Of a stretch of DNA of 26,252 bases, positions 18,994 through 26,252 are shown piece by piece. The position numbers and the translations under genes are program-made. This stretch comes from JAFGJQ01 sp964586145 (GTDB taxonomy: Bacteria > Planctomycetota > Phycisphaerae > UBA1845). Where the stretch lies: the NCBI GenBank assembly GCA_964586145.1, contig CAZPHH010000072.1, positions 1-26,252 on the forward strand. The letters are read 5' to 3'. Numbering within the stretch: position 1 is the first letter of the stretch; every line of letters starts with the position of its first letter. Under the pieces are notes generated by a model. It was given only the letters and a program-made list of their open reading frames with translations, was not told the DNA's origin and searched no databases.

Positions 18994-20115
18994 ATGGAGG
19001 AGGCGCGGGCAAGGGACACCAGCAGGCTCCACGTATTGGGTCCTTCATCAAACGGCTGCAAATGCCCGGCGGGCGGCCCGGCGATTCGGGGTGTCATTCT
19101 CGCAGGCGTGCACAGGTGGGCGGAAGACCCGCTTGACCGGGTCCTGGCCCGACCGCTCTGGCCGGTGATGGCCCGGCCCGTCGTCCAGTACGCACTGGAC
19201 TGGCTGACGGGCGCGGGCATCTCATGCGTCACCGTGTGTGGAAACGGCGACACGGACGCACTCCGCACGGCGGTCACCGGGAGCACCGTGCCGGCATGCT
19301 CGATCCAGTTCAGCGAGGATCGGATTCCGCGCGGACCGGCGGGCTGCGCGCGGGATGCGGCGGTCACCTGCACGGCGTCCGCGCTTGTGCTCGCCTACGG
19401 AACCGTGATCCCGCGTCTGGACCTGGCGGCCATGCTGGCGGCGCACGAACACAGCGGTGCGGCCATGACGGTGGCCCTGCGCGGCCCGGCGGATTCCGGA
19501 TCAAACGGGACGGCCCCCACGCCCGCTGGTGTGTACGTTATCTCTCGGCGAGTATTGGAGGACGTATCCTCACACGGCTATCACGACCTCAAAGAATCAC
19601 TGATTCCCAGTTTGCACCATCGCGGGGAGCGAGTGACCGCTCATCCCGTTCCGGCCGGCAGTGTGATCCCCGTGTACGACACGGCGTCGTACCTGCGGGC
19701 GAACCGACAACTGCTGCACGACCTCGTCGCGGCGGACCCCGTCGCGTGCGGGTTCCGTCGATCCGGCGACGCGCTTGTCGCGGCGTCGGCCCATGTGGCT
19801 CCGGACGCCCGCCTGTTGGGTCCGGTGCTGGTCAGCGGCGGAGTCCGCGTCGGCGCAGGCGCCCTGATCGTGGGGCCGGCCATCATCGGCGCGGATTGCA
19901 CAGTGGGATCGGATGCGGTGATCACCCGGTCGGTCATCTGGAATCATGTACGTGTGGCGGACCGTGCGGTGGTTGACGGATGCGTGCTGACGGACGCGGC
20001 GGAGGTGGAATCGGCGGCGATCGCACGGCGGGCGGTGTGGCGGGGAGGCGGCCCGCGACGACGGGGCGGTTCGATCCGGCTCGGTCGAATTACACGGCGC
20101 CGGATCCTTACATGA
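18994..20115 (+). CDS. NDP-sugar pyrophosphorylase-like protein with hexapeptide repeats, catalytic loop degenerate
   Basis: 373 aa; the ATG at 18994 has AGGAG about eight bases upstream. The layout is that of sugar-1-phosphate nucleotidyltransferases: a Rossmann-like GT-A domain (RGVILAGVHRWAEDPLDRVLARPLWPVMARPVVQYALDWLTGAGI, then ALVLAYGTVIPRLDLAAMLAAH, GVYVISRRVLEDV) followed by a left-handed beta-helix (VAASAHVAPDARLLGPVLVSGGVRVGAGALIVGPAIIGADCTVGSDAVITRSVIW). The nucleotide-binding GGxGTRL motif is replaced by GVHRW, and the Lys usually found in PKPLLPV is replaced by Arg (ARPLWPV). It may have lost catalysis and act as a regulatory or scaffold protein, or belong to a divergent subfamily. 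It converges with the ParA-glucan-binding gene. Confidence 0.72.
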   Translation: MEEARARDTSRLHVLGPSSNGCKCPAGGPAIRGVILAGVHRWAEDPLDRVLARPLWPVMARPVVQYALDWLTGAGISCVTVCGNGDTDALRTAVTGSTVPACSIQFSEDRIPRGPAGCARDAAVTCTASALVLAYGTVIPRLDLAAMLAAHEHSGAAMTVALRGPADSGSNGTAPTPAGVYVISRRVLEDVSSHGYHDLKESLIPSLHHRGERVTAHPVPAGSVIPVYDTASYLRANRQLLHDLVAADPVACGFRRSGDALVAASAHVAPDARLLGPVLVSGGVRVGAGALIVGPAIIGADCTVGSDAVITRSVIWNHVRVADRAVVDGCVLTDAAEVESAAIARRAVWRGGGPRRRGGSIRLGRITRRRILT

Positions 20116-20116
20116 A

Positions 20117-20152
20117 GCGAGCGCCGAAGGCCATAAGGCCCTCAGCGCTCGC
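20117..20152. terminator. Bidirectional stem-loop between convergent genes
   Basis: GCGAGCGC (20117-20124) pairs perfectly with GCGCTCGC (20145-20152), and an inner GGCC-ATAA-GGCC can extend the stem. There is no T-run, so termination is inferred from the position between two 3' ends. Confidence 0.5.
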
Positions 20153-20179
20153 CCGGGGAGTCGAATTCGATCGAGCAGA

Positions 20180-21388
20180 TCAGGACACGTTGAGGACCGA
20201 GTTCAGCTCGCCGAACTCATTGGTCTCCACCTGCGGGTTGCTTTTGTCGTGCATCCAGCGCCCGTCCACCACCAGACGGTAGCTGTACCGCCCCGGGGCC
20301 AGGCGCAGCAGGGCCTCGAAATCTCCGTTGCCCGTGGTTCGCTGAAGCGGCGTGGCCGACGGGTCCCAGTTGTTGAAGTCGCCCGCCAGTTCCACCCGGT
20401 TCGCCCCCGGGTAGTGCAGGCACACCTCAACACCCTGGTTCGTCTGCCGGATGCCATATGCCCGGTCGATCTTGTCCTGGATTTCCTGGTGGCTGGCCGC
20501 CGGTTGTGCCTCGCGCGGGCGGCCGCCGATCAGTGGCGCGCTGGAGGCAAGCAGCCGCTCCGCGTCGGCCGCCAGCCGATTGGCCGACTCCAGCAGCACG
20601 TCGGCATCCGCCGCGGCCGCCGCTTCCTGGGCAATCACCTCGCGGGCGAGGTTTCGAAAATCGCGTGCCCCCATGCTGGTCGGTGCGTACTCCGTGATGG
20701 GCTGCCCGAAGCTCGCGCCTTCCTTCAGCTTCGTGTTGAAGTTGACGGTGGTGCTGAGCACCTGGTCGCCAAACCGCGTGCGGATCTCCGCCAGGATTTC
20801 CCGGGCCAGCTTCGTTCGCACGTCGTACTGGTTCGGCAGAATCCGGACCCGCGGCGCCATCTGCCGCCCCCGATACAGAGCGGTAATCGTATCCAACTGC
20901 TTGGTGAGGCCTTGCAGCGAGAAGTAGCCGGTGTCCACCGGAATCAACACGTCCGTGGCCGCCCGCAGGGCGTTCTGCGTAAGCAGCCCCACGTGGGGCG
21001 GGCAATCCAGGATGATGTAGTTGTACATCCCCGCCACGCCCGCCAGCATGTCCGCCAGCAGGCAATCCGCGTTCTCCAGGCCGGCCACCGTCGGCTCGAA
21101 CGTGGCCAGGTCCGACCGCGACGGCGCCAGATCCAGCGACGGCGTGATCTGCCAAGTGATCCGCGAAAGCTCCACCAGGTTTCCGCGAAGCGAGCCCAGC
21201 AGGCAGTCGAGGATGCTCAGGTCAATCTGCTCGTCCGGAACGGCCATGCCCAGGGCACAGTGCCCTTGCGGATCCAGATCGACCAGCAACACGCGTCGGC
21301 CCTCGCGCGCCATGGAGGCGGCAAGGTTGATGGCGATGGTGGTTTTACCGCAACCACCTTTCTGATTTGTGATGGCGAGGATTCTCAT
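20180..21388 (-). CDS. ParA-type ATPase fused to a C-terminal glycogen-binding (AMPK-beta/CBM48-like) domain
   Basis: 402 aa; ATG at 21388 with GGAG eight bases upstream. Residues 1 to about 265 are a ParA/Soj ATPase: deviant Walker A KGGCGKTT (10-17), LLVDLDPQGH (Walker A'), YIILDCPPHVGLL (Walker B) and VDTGYFSLQGL. An Ala/Arg-rich helical linker follows. Residues about 318-402 form a glycogen-binding beta-sandwich: VELAGDFNNWDP, GRYSYRLVVDGRWMHD and FGELNSVLNV. Compared with AMPK-beta, the sugar-stacking Trp pair (Trp341, Trp378) and the Asn (Asn396) are kept and the Lys is Arg371. ParA proteins form dynamic nucleoid-bound gradients that move plasmids, chromosomes, carboxysomes or other cargo. 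No parB is in the window. Inference: the tail tethers an alpha-glucan body or a glycan-linked cargo. Confidence 0.9.
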   Translation of the reverse strand: MRILAITNQKGGCGKTTIAINLAASMAREGRRVLLVDLDPQGHCALGMAVPDEQIDLSILDCLLGSLRGNLVELSRITWQITPSLDLAPSRSDLATFEPTVAGLENADCLLADMLAGVAGMYNYIILDCPPHVGLLTQNALRAATDVLIPVDTGYFSLQGLTKQLDTITALYRGRQMAPRVRILPNQYDVRTKLAREILAEIRTRFGDQVLSTTVNFNTKLKEGASFGQPITEYAPTSMGARDFRNLAREVIAQEAAAAADADVLLESANRLAADAERLLASSAPLIGGRPREAQPAASHQEIQDKIDRAYGIRQTNQGVEVCLHYPGANRVELAGDFNNWDPSATPLQRTTGNGDFEALLRLAPGRYSYRLVVDGRWMHDKSNPQVETNEFGELNSVLNVS

Positions 21389-21398
21389 TGGTGGGGCT

Positions 21399-21410
21399 CC
21401 AATGCATTGG
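21399..21410. promoter_or_regulatory. 12-bp palindrome just upstream of the parA-like gene
   Basis: CCAATGCATTGG is a perfect inverted repeat 11-22 bp before the ATG, overlapping the ribosome-binding site. The position suits an autoregulatory operator. Confidence 0.4.
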
Positions 21411-21413
21411 GAA

Positions 21414-21522
21414 TCAGTACTGACGCGCTCGTATCCCGGCCGCCGGCCACCCAGGACGCAGGCAGCGCACAACGCCCGATAATACCATTCCTTATCCCCA
21501 AAGTATCGGCTGCCAGTACTGA
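21414..21522. promoter_or_regulatory. Two CAGTACTGA sites upstream of the parA-like gene
   Basis: TCAGTACTGA (21414-21423, a perfect 10-bp palindrome) recurs as CCAGTACTGA (21513-21522), 99 bp apart, on either side of the likely promoter region. They may be binding sites for a repressor or for the ParA-like protein. Confidence 0.4.
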
Positions 21523-21814
21523 TAATCTTGAGAGGAATTGGAAAACGAGCGGTATCTGGGCGAAGTGGCACGGCGACAAGGACATAGAAACGCGTTAAGC
21601 GGGGATAACTTCACAGGAAATTCATGCGATCCCATCGCGACCTTTATCGTCTGTACCACCGCCATCGTAACCTGTTGCATTGCAATGCGTTGCTTGTCAG
21701 TGCGGCTGCAATTTCACAGCTTCACGGGATGTGATTTCCAGGTACGTCACAGCGCAGCACGGCTGCTTCACGCAGTGAACGGGCGAGCGCCGTGGCAGGC
21801 GACCCGGCTTCGTA

Positions 21815-22357
21815 TCAGATCAGTCGCAGGAAGGGATAGGTGGATGCGTCATGCTGCAACTCCATGACCTTGTTTTGCAGGAGGTTGTCATAGTACCGCC
21901 GCACGGCGAGCATCCATTCGTCCAGGTGCAGGCCCATGTATGGCAGGGCTGGTATGGCCGAACAGACACGGTCGGCGTTGCGCTCCGCCCGCACGAGCAG
22001 AGCATCGGCGCTCGGACCGTTGCCCATGTGCAGAATCAGGTGCGCGGCCGACACCTGGATGAGTGTCTTGAAGAACCGCCCCAGCGCACCCGTTCGGTCT
22101 GTCCGCCGCCAGACGGCCTCCCAGACCTCGTGTGCCTCCCACCAGAACGCGTGATTGTAGAGATCGCACCCCAACAAGTACGGCGCGCTCTCCCGCCACC
22201 GAGCAGGCGATGGCAACTCGACCGGTCCGCCCGTCACGGCCGCCGCGTGAAATCGGTGCCCCGCAGGGCTGTTGTGCGGGTGCGGCGTCCGTCCGGGGAC
22301 GAACGAATAGGGAGGAAACGCCACCTCTGTGTAGCGTGTCGCGGCGATTGGCAGCAT
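21815..22357 (-). CDS. DUF309 family protein
   Basis: 180 aa from the ATG at 22357; the frame is open upstream to 22426. The N-terminal part (VAFPPYSFVPGRTPHPHNSPAGHRF) and the core GCDLYNHAFWWEAHEVWEAVWRRTDRTG, then FFKTLIQVSAAHLILHMGNG with ALLVRAER, are typical of DUF309, a small all-helical family with a conserved EAHEVWE motif. The function is unknown; the His/Glu-rich motif could bind metal. It lies 66 bp downstream of a lipoprotein gene on the same strand and may be cotranscribed with it. Confidence 0.85.
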   Translation of the reverse strand: MLPIAATRYTEVAFPPYSFVPGRTPHPHNSPAGHRFHAAAVTGGPVELPSPARWRESAPYLLGCDLYNHAFWWEAHEVWEAVWRRTDRTGALGRFFKTLIQVSAAHLILHMGNGPSADALLVRAERNADRVCSAIPALPYMGLHLDEWMLAVRRYYDNLLQNKVMELQHDASTYPFLRLI

Positions 22358-22422
22358 CCACGCATGATACGGGACGCATGCTGTTTCGGACAGGCGGCGC
22401 GGGCCGTGCAGGACTCCCGGTC

Positions 22423-23010
22423 TCACTCACTCAGGACAAACGTGTCCAGAGGCTGAACACTCTTCGTCACGACGGGCACGCCGTTGCTGTTGATTGTGGT
22501 CTCCACGGCAATCACCGACCCGCATTCGAACCCGCCGGGCGTGTCGCGATCGAAGCGATAGGGACCGAGGTCGCAAATACGCTGGTCACCCACAAGGGGC
22601 ACCTCCGCCACCAGGCCGATCCGCACGTCCACGACCAGCGGGCACTCCGCCTCCGCAGCGATTTCGAATGGGCCGAGGGGACGGCTGCCGCGCAGGCGGT
22701 CTTTCACGTCGCCGGCATATTCCAGATCGACCACGATGTCAGTCCGGATGCCCACCAGGGTCTTGACCGCCGCCGGGATTTCGACGCGGGCCAGCGCCTC
22801 CGCCTCTGGCCGGGTGATGTCGCTCGCCAGATAGATGCCCACCGCCGCGGTGGGCTCTACGCCGTTGGGAACGGGGATCTCCGCCAGGCCGTTTCCGTTT
22901 TCGTCGGGCAGGGCCGCGAGGCGATCGAGAATGTCACGACTTTCGTTGTTCGGAGATTGGCCGCACCCGGTCACGAGGATTCCGCCAAGAATCACGGTCA
23001 GAATGCGCAT
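22423..23010 (-). CDS. Small lipoprotein, function unknown
   Basis: 195 aa. The start at 23010 has AGGAG eight bases upstream and gives a clear lipoprotein signal (MRILTVILGGILVTGC). The mature protein is acidic, with likely beta-rich segments (IVVDLEYAGDVKDRL, PLVVDVRIGLVAEVPLVGDQRICDLG, SVIAVETTINSNGVPVVTKS). No family was recognised. One segment (ALPDENGNGLAEIPVPNG) is Asp/Asn/Gly-rich and could bind calcium, but this is weak. It sits between the TPR protein and the DUF309 gene on the same strand. Confidence 0.75.
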   Translation of the reverse strand: MRILTVILGGILVTGCGQSPNNESRDILDRLAALPDENGNGLAEIPVPNGVEPTAAVGIYLASDITRPEAEALARVEIPAAVKTLVGIRTDIVVDLEYAGDVKDRLRGSRPLGPFEIAAEAECPLVVDVRIGLVAEVPLVGDQRICDLGPYRFDRDTPGGFECGSVIAVETTINSNGVPVVTKSVQPLDTFVLSE

Positions 23011-23196
23011 GGAATTTCTCCTGTGCCGCGCCGGTCCGAAGCCGCATGCTCCCCGGGAGACGGGGATGCAGCCCGGACGGCGAATTATCGGATGCACCAG
23101 GTGCCCGATCACCCTCGATAAAGGTCTTTCGGGATGCGCAAAGGGAGACTTGAGCGGCAGGAGACTCCGACGCGGCCACGATCACCAGAAGAAGGC

Positions 23197-25113
23197 TCAA
23201 CGGGGCTTCTGCTCGCCGAGCCAGTCCAAGGCGCCCGGCGTGCCCATCCATCGATCGGCCACCAGCGCCACAATGTCGTCCGCTTCGTGCCAGGACAAGC
23301 GACCGTAGACATCAAGCCCGTCGTCGACGTCGTCCGGCGCATCGTCCAGCCGATCCAGCAGAACGTCGGCCACGAGACGGTTGGCGCGGACGGCCTGAGC
23401 ACGCCGCTTGCGTGCGAGCGGCGTATCGCCCTCCATCCGGTACGTCATCAGGGTGTCCAGGTAAAGCCAATACGCCTCGTGCGGGTCGCCGTATTCGTCG
23501 ATCAGTTTCCGCAGTTCCCGATCGCGGCCCATCTGAAGAAGGCAGCCGGCGAGGCGGTATCGAGCGCCCTGATGGTCGTCAGCATCCACCGTAATGGCAC
23601 GGCGGTAGTGTTTCGCGGCCTCGTCGTAACGGCCGAGCCCGCACAACTGATGAGCCAGGCCCACCAGCGCCCGCAGAAAGGGCCGAGCGCGAAACAGCGT
23701 CCAGAGATGGCCGGGCGGGATCTGCTCAATCTCGTCCTGCAGAAGCGATCGTTCACCCGCCTCCAGTCCTTTTCGATATAGGGCGACCGCTTCCTCGTCG
23801 TTCTGTTTGGCTTCCGCCAGGGCCACGTAGGCATCGGCGCAATCGGGGCAGATCGCAAGTGCCTTCTCCGCCATGCGTCGCCGCCGCCGTCCGCGCGCGG
23901 CCCATGCCTCGTACATGACATCCTGCGCTTGCTCCAGCGGGGTAGTCGCGTTCGACAAGAAAGGATCCTCGCCGAGTACCTCCAGAAGGCGTTCCACCTC
24001 TTTGGGAGAGCGAAGATTCCGACGTTTCATTTCTCGCTCGGCCCGCGCGAGCGGACCTTCCAGGTGCCGCCGCATGTCTTCCGGCAGGCCCAAGATCGAG
24101 GCCGGGACCCAGCGGTCGATGGCCTCCGCAGGCAACAGGCGAAGCTGATACTCGACGGGGCCTTCGGCTCCCGGGCTGCATGAGGTCCACGCCTCTGCGT
24201 CAAGATCAGCCGGCCGGATCGCGGCCAGGGCGTGCAGCAGGCCGGTGATGAACTCCAATTGCCGGGCGGCCGGCCGCCGGAAGTCTCCGCTCGGATCGAA
24301 CATCAGGACGATCGGATACCGGCCGGCGTCGGACAGCGGCAACTGATGCTCCGCCCACAGCTCAGCGTCATCCTCCGCGACCCGGTCCGCCCCGAAGTAC
24401 ATCAGGCACCACTTGCCCGCCGCAAGCCCCTGCGCCTCCATTTCGTCGGCGCTGTGAAGTGATTCCGCAAAATCCCGGACCGTCCGGAAGAAAGCCGCTC
24501 CGTGCATGTCCTTCCCGCCATCCAGGACGGACACATAGCGAAACCCGGCGGGCGGCTTGGGGTGACGGACCTCGATCAGGTCTTCGTTGGTAAGCTGCGT
24601 CCAGGGCGCCGCGTCGTAGTACAATCGTCCGGCCTCGGCGAAGGCGCGCATGTGTTCCACGGTGACGTTGCGGCCTGTCAGCGGACCGCGCATACGGTTG
24701 ATCAGCCGCTTTCCTGGCGCAATCACCTCGCTCACCAGTCGTTCGCGCAAACGGTCGAACATCTCGCCGACCGCGCACGGAATGCCCACGGTCAGCAGCC
24801 GCGGCCTCATTGCGTCGGCCAGGGTCGGATCGCTGAACCGAACCTCCACCGGACGGAACCCGGGGCCGTCCTTCGCGAGGACCCACTCAACCAGGGCGTC
24901 AAACAGCGACTCGGCAACGTCCTCGCCCGGGCGGACCAGCTTGGGCGCGGGCGTGGAAACCCCGGGCGGCCCGATCCACATCGCGATCCGAGACCCCGCT
25001 TCGGATTCAAGCAGTGAAGGCGTGAAGTCCTCGCCGGTGAGCACTCCGCCTACGAAGAAGCGGTCCGGGCTCTGCGGCAACTGTTTGAATCGCTCCAGCG
25101 TGAACGCGTCCAT
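23197..25113 (-). CDS. Large TPR-containing protein with DUF6930/DUF7309-like N-terminal region
   Basis: 638 aa. The ATG at 25113 was chosen for its GGAGG six bases upstream; the frame is open to 25194. No signal peptide or membrane segment is seen. The N-terminal half has segments that recall the DUF6930 and DUF7309 families (VEVRFSDPTLADAMRPRLLTVGIP; AEAGRLYYDAAPWTQLTNEDLIEV; FRYVSVLDGGKDMHGAAFFRT); this assignment comes from memory of the families and is tentative. The C-terminal half has TPR units (CADAYVALAEAKQNDEEAVALYRKG, VGLAHQLCGLGRYDEAAKHYRRAI, GARYRLAGCLLQMG), then a DDAPDDVDDGLDVYG stretch and a conserved-looking end, WHEADDIVALVADRW. It is probably a cytoplasmic scaffold or regulatory protein. 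The function is unknown. Confidence 0.8.
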   Translation of the reverse strand: MDAFTLERFKQLPQSPDRFFVGGVLTGEDFTPSLLESEAGSRIAMWIGPPGVSTPAPKLVRPGEDVAESLFDALVEWVLAKDGPGFRPVEVRFSDPTLADAMRPRLLTVGIPCAVGEMFDRLRERLVSEVIAPGKRLINRMRGPLTGRNVTVEHMRAFAEAGRLYYDAAPWTQLTNEDLIEVRHPKPPAGFRYVSVLDGGKDMHGAAFFRTVRDFAESLHSADEMEAQGLAAGKWCLMYFGADRVAEDDAELWAEHQLPLSDAGRYPIVLMFDPSGDFRRPAARQLEFITGLLHALAAIRPADLDAEAWTSCSPGAEGPVEYQLRLLPAEAIDRWVPASILGLPEDMRRHLEGPLARAEREMKRRNLRSPKEVERLLEVLGEDPFLSNATTPLEQAQDVMYEAWAARGRRRRRMAEKALAICPDCADAYVALAEAKQNDEEAVALYRKGLEAGERSLLQDEIEQIPPGHLWTLFRARPFLRALVGLAHQLCGLGRYDEAAKHYRRAITVDADDHQGARYRLAGCLLQMGRDRELRKLIDEYGDPHEAYWLYLDTLMTYRMEGDTPLARKRRAQAVRANRLVADVLLDRLDDAPDDVDDGLDVYGRLSWHEADDIVALVADRWMGTPGALDWLGEQKPR

Positions 25114-25268
25114 GACGGCCTCCGGATTTCCGTGGAACGCTGCGGTGAACGAATGGCCGGACGAGGCAACCGGCAAGTCCATCGCCCTGCGCATGTCGAG
25201 ATTGTAGCCGAATGGCCTGAGAATCCACAGCGCGGGCGTCGCTCGCGGCGATCTCCGGCTTCGTCTGC

Positions 25269-26252
25269 TCAGTCAGGGGCGCCATCCCGGATGGTCTTCA
25301 CCCATCGGGGGACCTGTCCGGTGGAGCGGCGGCCGGCGGTGTCCACCACCGCCAGGAACTCCACCGTGTGCGGCCGGGGAGACATGCGGGGCGTGCTGAC
25401 ACGGTACCGCTTGTACCGCTGCGTGAACACGGTGAGGGCGCCGCGCCGGGCCAGTGCGGTCAGAAGGCCCTCCAGCGGCATGTTTCCATCGGTGCTGTAA
25501 CTCACGAGAAGCCATCGGGCCTCGATGGCCGTAATGAGATCCTCAAATGCGGGTAGCGCCCGAGCCGCAGCGTTGTACGGCGAGCGCCGCTGCGTCCGCC
25601 AGTCTGTGCGGATGGCGGATTTGTTGTGCTTGCGCCCGTTGACCCGGATGGTCGGGCTCAGCGGGGGCTTGTCCCACAACACCACCGTGTTCAGCACGTG
25701 GTAGTTGCTGCCGTACGGATGCTGGTTGTACGGCGGATCAATGTAGACGATGTCCGGCCGGTGCCCGCAGACACCGGGCAGATCGCCGGCCAGGGACTGG
25801 GCGTCCTCACGCAATGCCAGGTTGGCCTGTCCGTTGTTGCAGGTGGCAGGCGGGCTCAGGGTGATGCGGCTGAGAATGCGATAGAGGGCCGTGCCGGTCT
25901 TGCCGCCCCACCCATAGTGGAACCCCTTGAAGACGCCGCTGGTGTTGCTGACGTAGCTCACCGCGTACACGAATGCCGCCAGCAGGAACGCTCGTTCGTC
26001 GGCCGGCAGCCGGCCGGCAGCCTCCCACGCGGCGATCTGCTCGCGCATGGCGTCCATCCGGCGTCCGTTCGCCTGTGTGAAGAACATCCGCTCGCGTTCG
26101 GGGTCCGGATGGTCGTCATCGGCGGGGCAGAGGTGTTTTGCCACGTAGCCGCGGCGGGGGCGGAGCCGGTTCAGCGTGTCGAACGCGGTCGGGGCTCCGC
26201 CCAGATCGGAAAACGGCGGCGCGGCGTTCAGGGCCACGGTGGCCCGGGCGAT
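25269..26252 (-). CDS. N6-adenine DNA methyltransferase (D12 class), 5' end outside the window
   Basis: The frame is open to the right edge, so the N-terminus (with the SAM-binding FxGxG region of this class) is missing; 327 residues are visible. Motif IV is clear: DIVYIDPPYNQHPYGSNYHVLNT, with DPPY, the adenine-flipping active-site motif of amino methyltransferases. The preceding segment (NRLRPRRGYVAKHLCP, FLLAAFVYAVSYVSNTSGVFKGF) and the following one (ARWLLVSYSTDGNMPLEGL, FTQRYKRYRVST) fit the D12-type architecture. It would methylate the N6 of adenine in a specific DNA site. No restriction gene is visible in the window, so it is either orphan or part of a system continuing to the right. 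Confidence 0.85.
   Translation of the reverse strand: MARATVALNAAPPFSDLGGAPTAFDTLNRLRPRRGYVAKHLCPADDDHPDPERERMFFTQANGRRMDAMREQIAAWEAAGRLPADERAFLLAAFVYAVSYVSNTSGVFKGFHYGWGGKTGTALYRILSRITLSPPATCNNGQANLALREDAQSLAGDLPGVCGHRPDIVYIDPPYNQHPYGSNYHVLNTVVLWDKPPLSPTIRVNGRKHNKSAIRTDWRTQRRSPYNAAARALPAFEDLITAIEARWLLVSYSTDGNMPLEGLLTALARRGALTVFTQRYKRYRVSTPRMSPRPHTVEFLAVVDTAGRRSTGQVPRWVKTIRDGAPD

Larger units (their letters stand above)
21389..21814 (-). other. 426-bp AT-richer intergenic region upstream of the parA-like gene
   Basis: No gene was recognised; the short frames crossing it have no family features. The base composition is visibly lower in GC than the flanks. Besides the palindromes at 21399 and 21414-21522 it holds GCATTGCAATGC (21677-21688), another perfect 12-bp palindrome, and two TTATCCCC motifs in opposite directions (21492-21500 and 21600-21608). 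Confidence 0.5.

Noticed and set aside
16534..19032. An 832-codon open frame on the minus strand.
   Set aside because: It is antisense to the sulfatase, which has full family motifs, a signal peptide and a ribosome-binding site. Long antisense frames are expected in high-GC DNA.
18654..19136. A 160-codon frame upstream of the sugar-nucleotide gene.
   Set aside because: It has a TTG start with no ribosome-binding site, a very Arg-rich product and no recognised domain, and it overlaps a well-supported gene.
21492..21608. TTATCCCCA and TTATCCCCG motifs resembling DnaA boxes beside a ParA-like gene, suggesting a replication origin.
   Set aside because: Each differs from the TTATCCACA consensus, there are only two, and no dnaA, dnaN, gidA or parB is nearby. 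A skew analysis would be needed.
25269..26252. A restriction-modification system.
   Set aside because: Only the methyltransferase is visible; no endonuclease or specificity gene is in the window.

Overview
The window is a high-GC bacterial chromosomal segment. The gene content suggests a member of the Planctomycetota, perhaps Phycisphaerae-like: a secreted formylglycine sulfatase, a dockerin-like remnant, a Cys-rich surface protein with a C-terminal sorting-type tail, a DUF309 protein, several lipoproteins, and orphan single-copy housekeeping genes (rpsR, trpF, tRNA-Pro) scattered outside their usual operons. The lineage is inferred from gene content; no phylogenetic marker was compared.

Layout. 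1-899 (+) is the 3' end of a Cys-rich tandem-repeat surface protein. 901-4445 (-) is a complete ribose-type (CUT2) sugar ABC transporter operon: binding lipoprotein, fused double ATPase, permease. 4668-6161 is an IS701-family insertion sequence with perfect 11-bp inverted repeats, a 5-bp target duplication and a frameshifted transposase. It lies about 30 bp from a tRNA-Pro(GGG) gene (-). 6401-7240 (-) is a TPR/SPOR lipoprotein. It diverges, across a hairpin-rich repeat, from an acyl-CoA synthetase (7547-9016 +), which is followed by a Trm112-like protein and ribosomal protein S18 with a good terminator. 9759-10550 (-) is an alpha/beta-hydrolase-like lipoprotein. Next, on +, come trpF, an EamA transporter, and an AAA+ ATPase/VWA protein pair (12828-15933) behind a TATAAT promoter. 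15934-16995 is a junkyard: a dockerin remnant, a truncated IS1595-family transposase and low-complexity repeats. A sulfatase (16996-18489 +) and a degenerate NDP-sugar-pyrophosphorylase-like protein (18994-20115 +) follow. The rest is on -: a ParA ATPase fused to a glycogen-binding (AMPK-beta/CBM48-type) domain (20180-21388), a DUF309 protein, a lipoprotein, a large TPR protein, and an N6-adenine methyltransferase that runs off the right edge.

The most interesting object is the ParA-glucan-binding fusion. A ParA/MinD-type positioning ATPase carries a C-terminal domain that keeps the aromatic glucan-binding residues of AMPK-beta. No ParB is visible, and the upstream region is AT-richer and contains several palindromes. 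The simplest reading is a device that positions or segregates glycogen or another alpha-glucan body, by analogy with ParA-like carboxysome positioning. This is inference. The convergent neighbour resembles sugar-nucleotide pyrophosphorylases such as GlgC but has lost the catalytic loop, which may or may not be related.

Starts were chosen from ribosome-binding sites, lipoboxes and family N-termini. Alignments and structure predictions could not be run.
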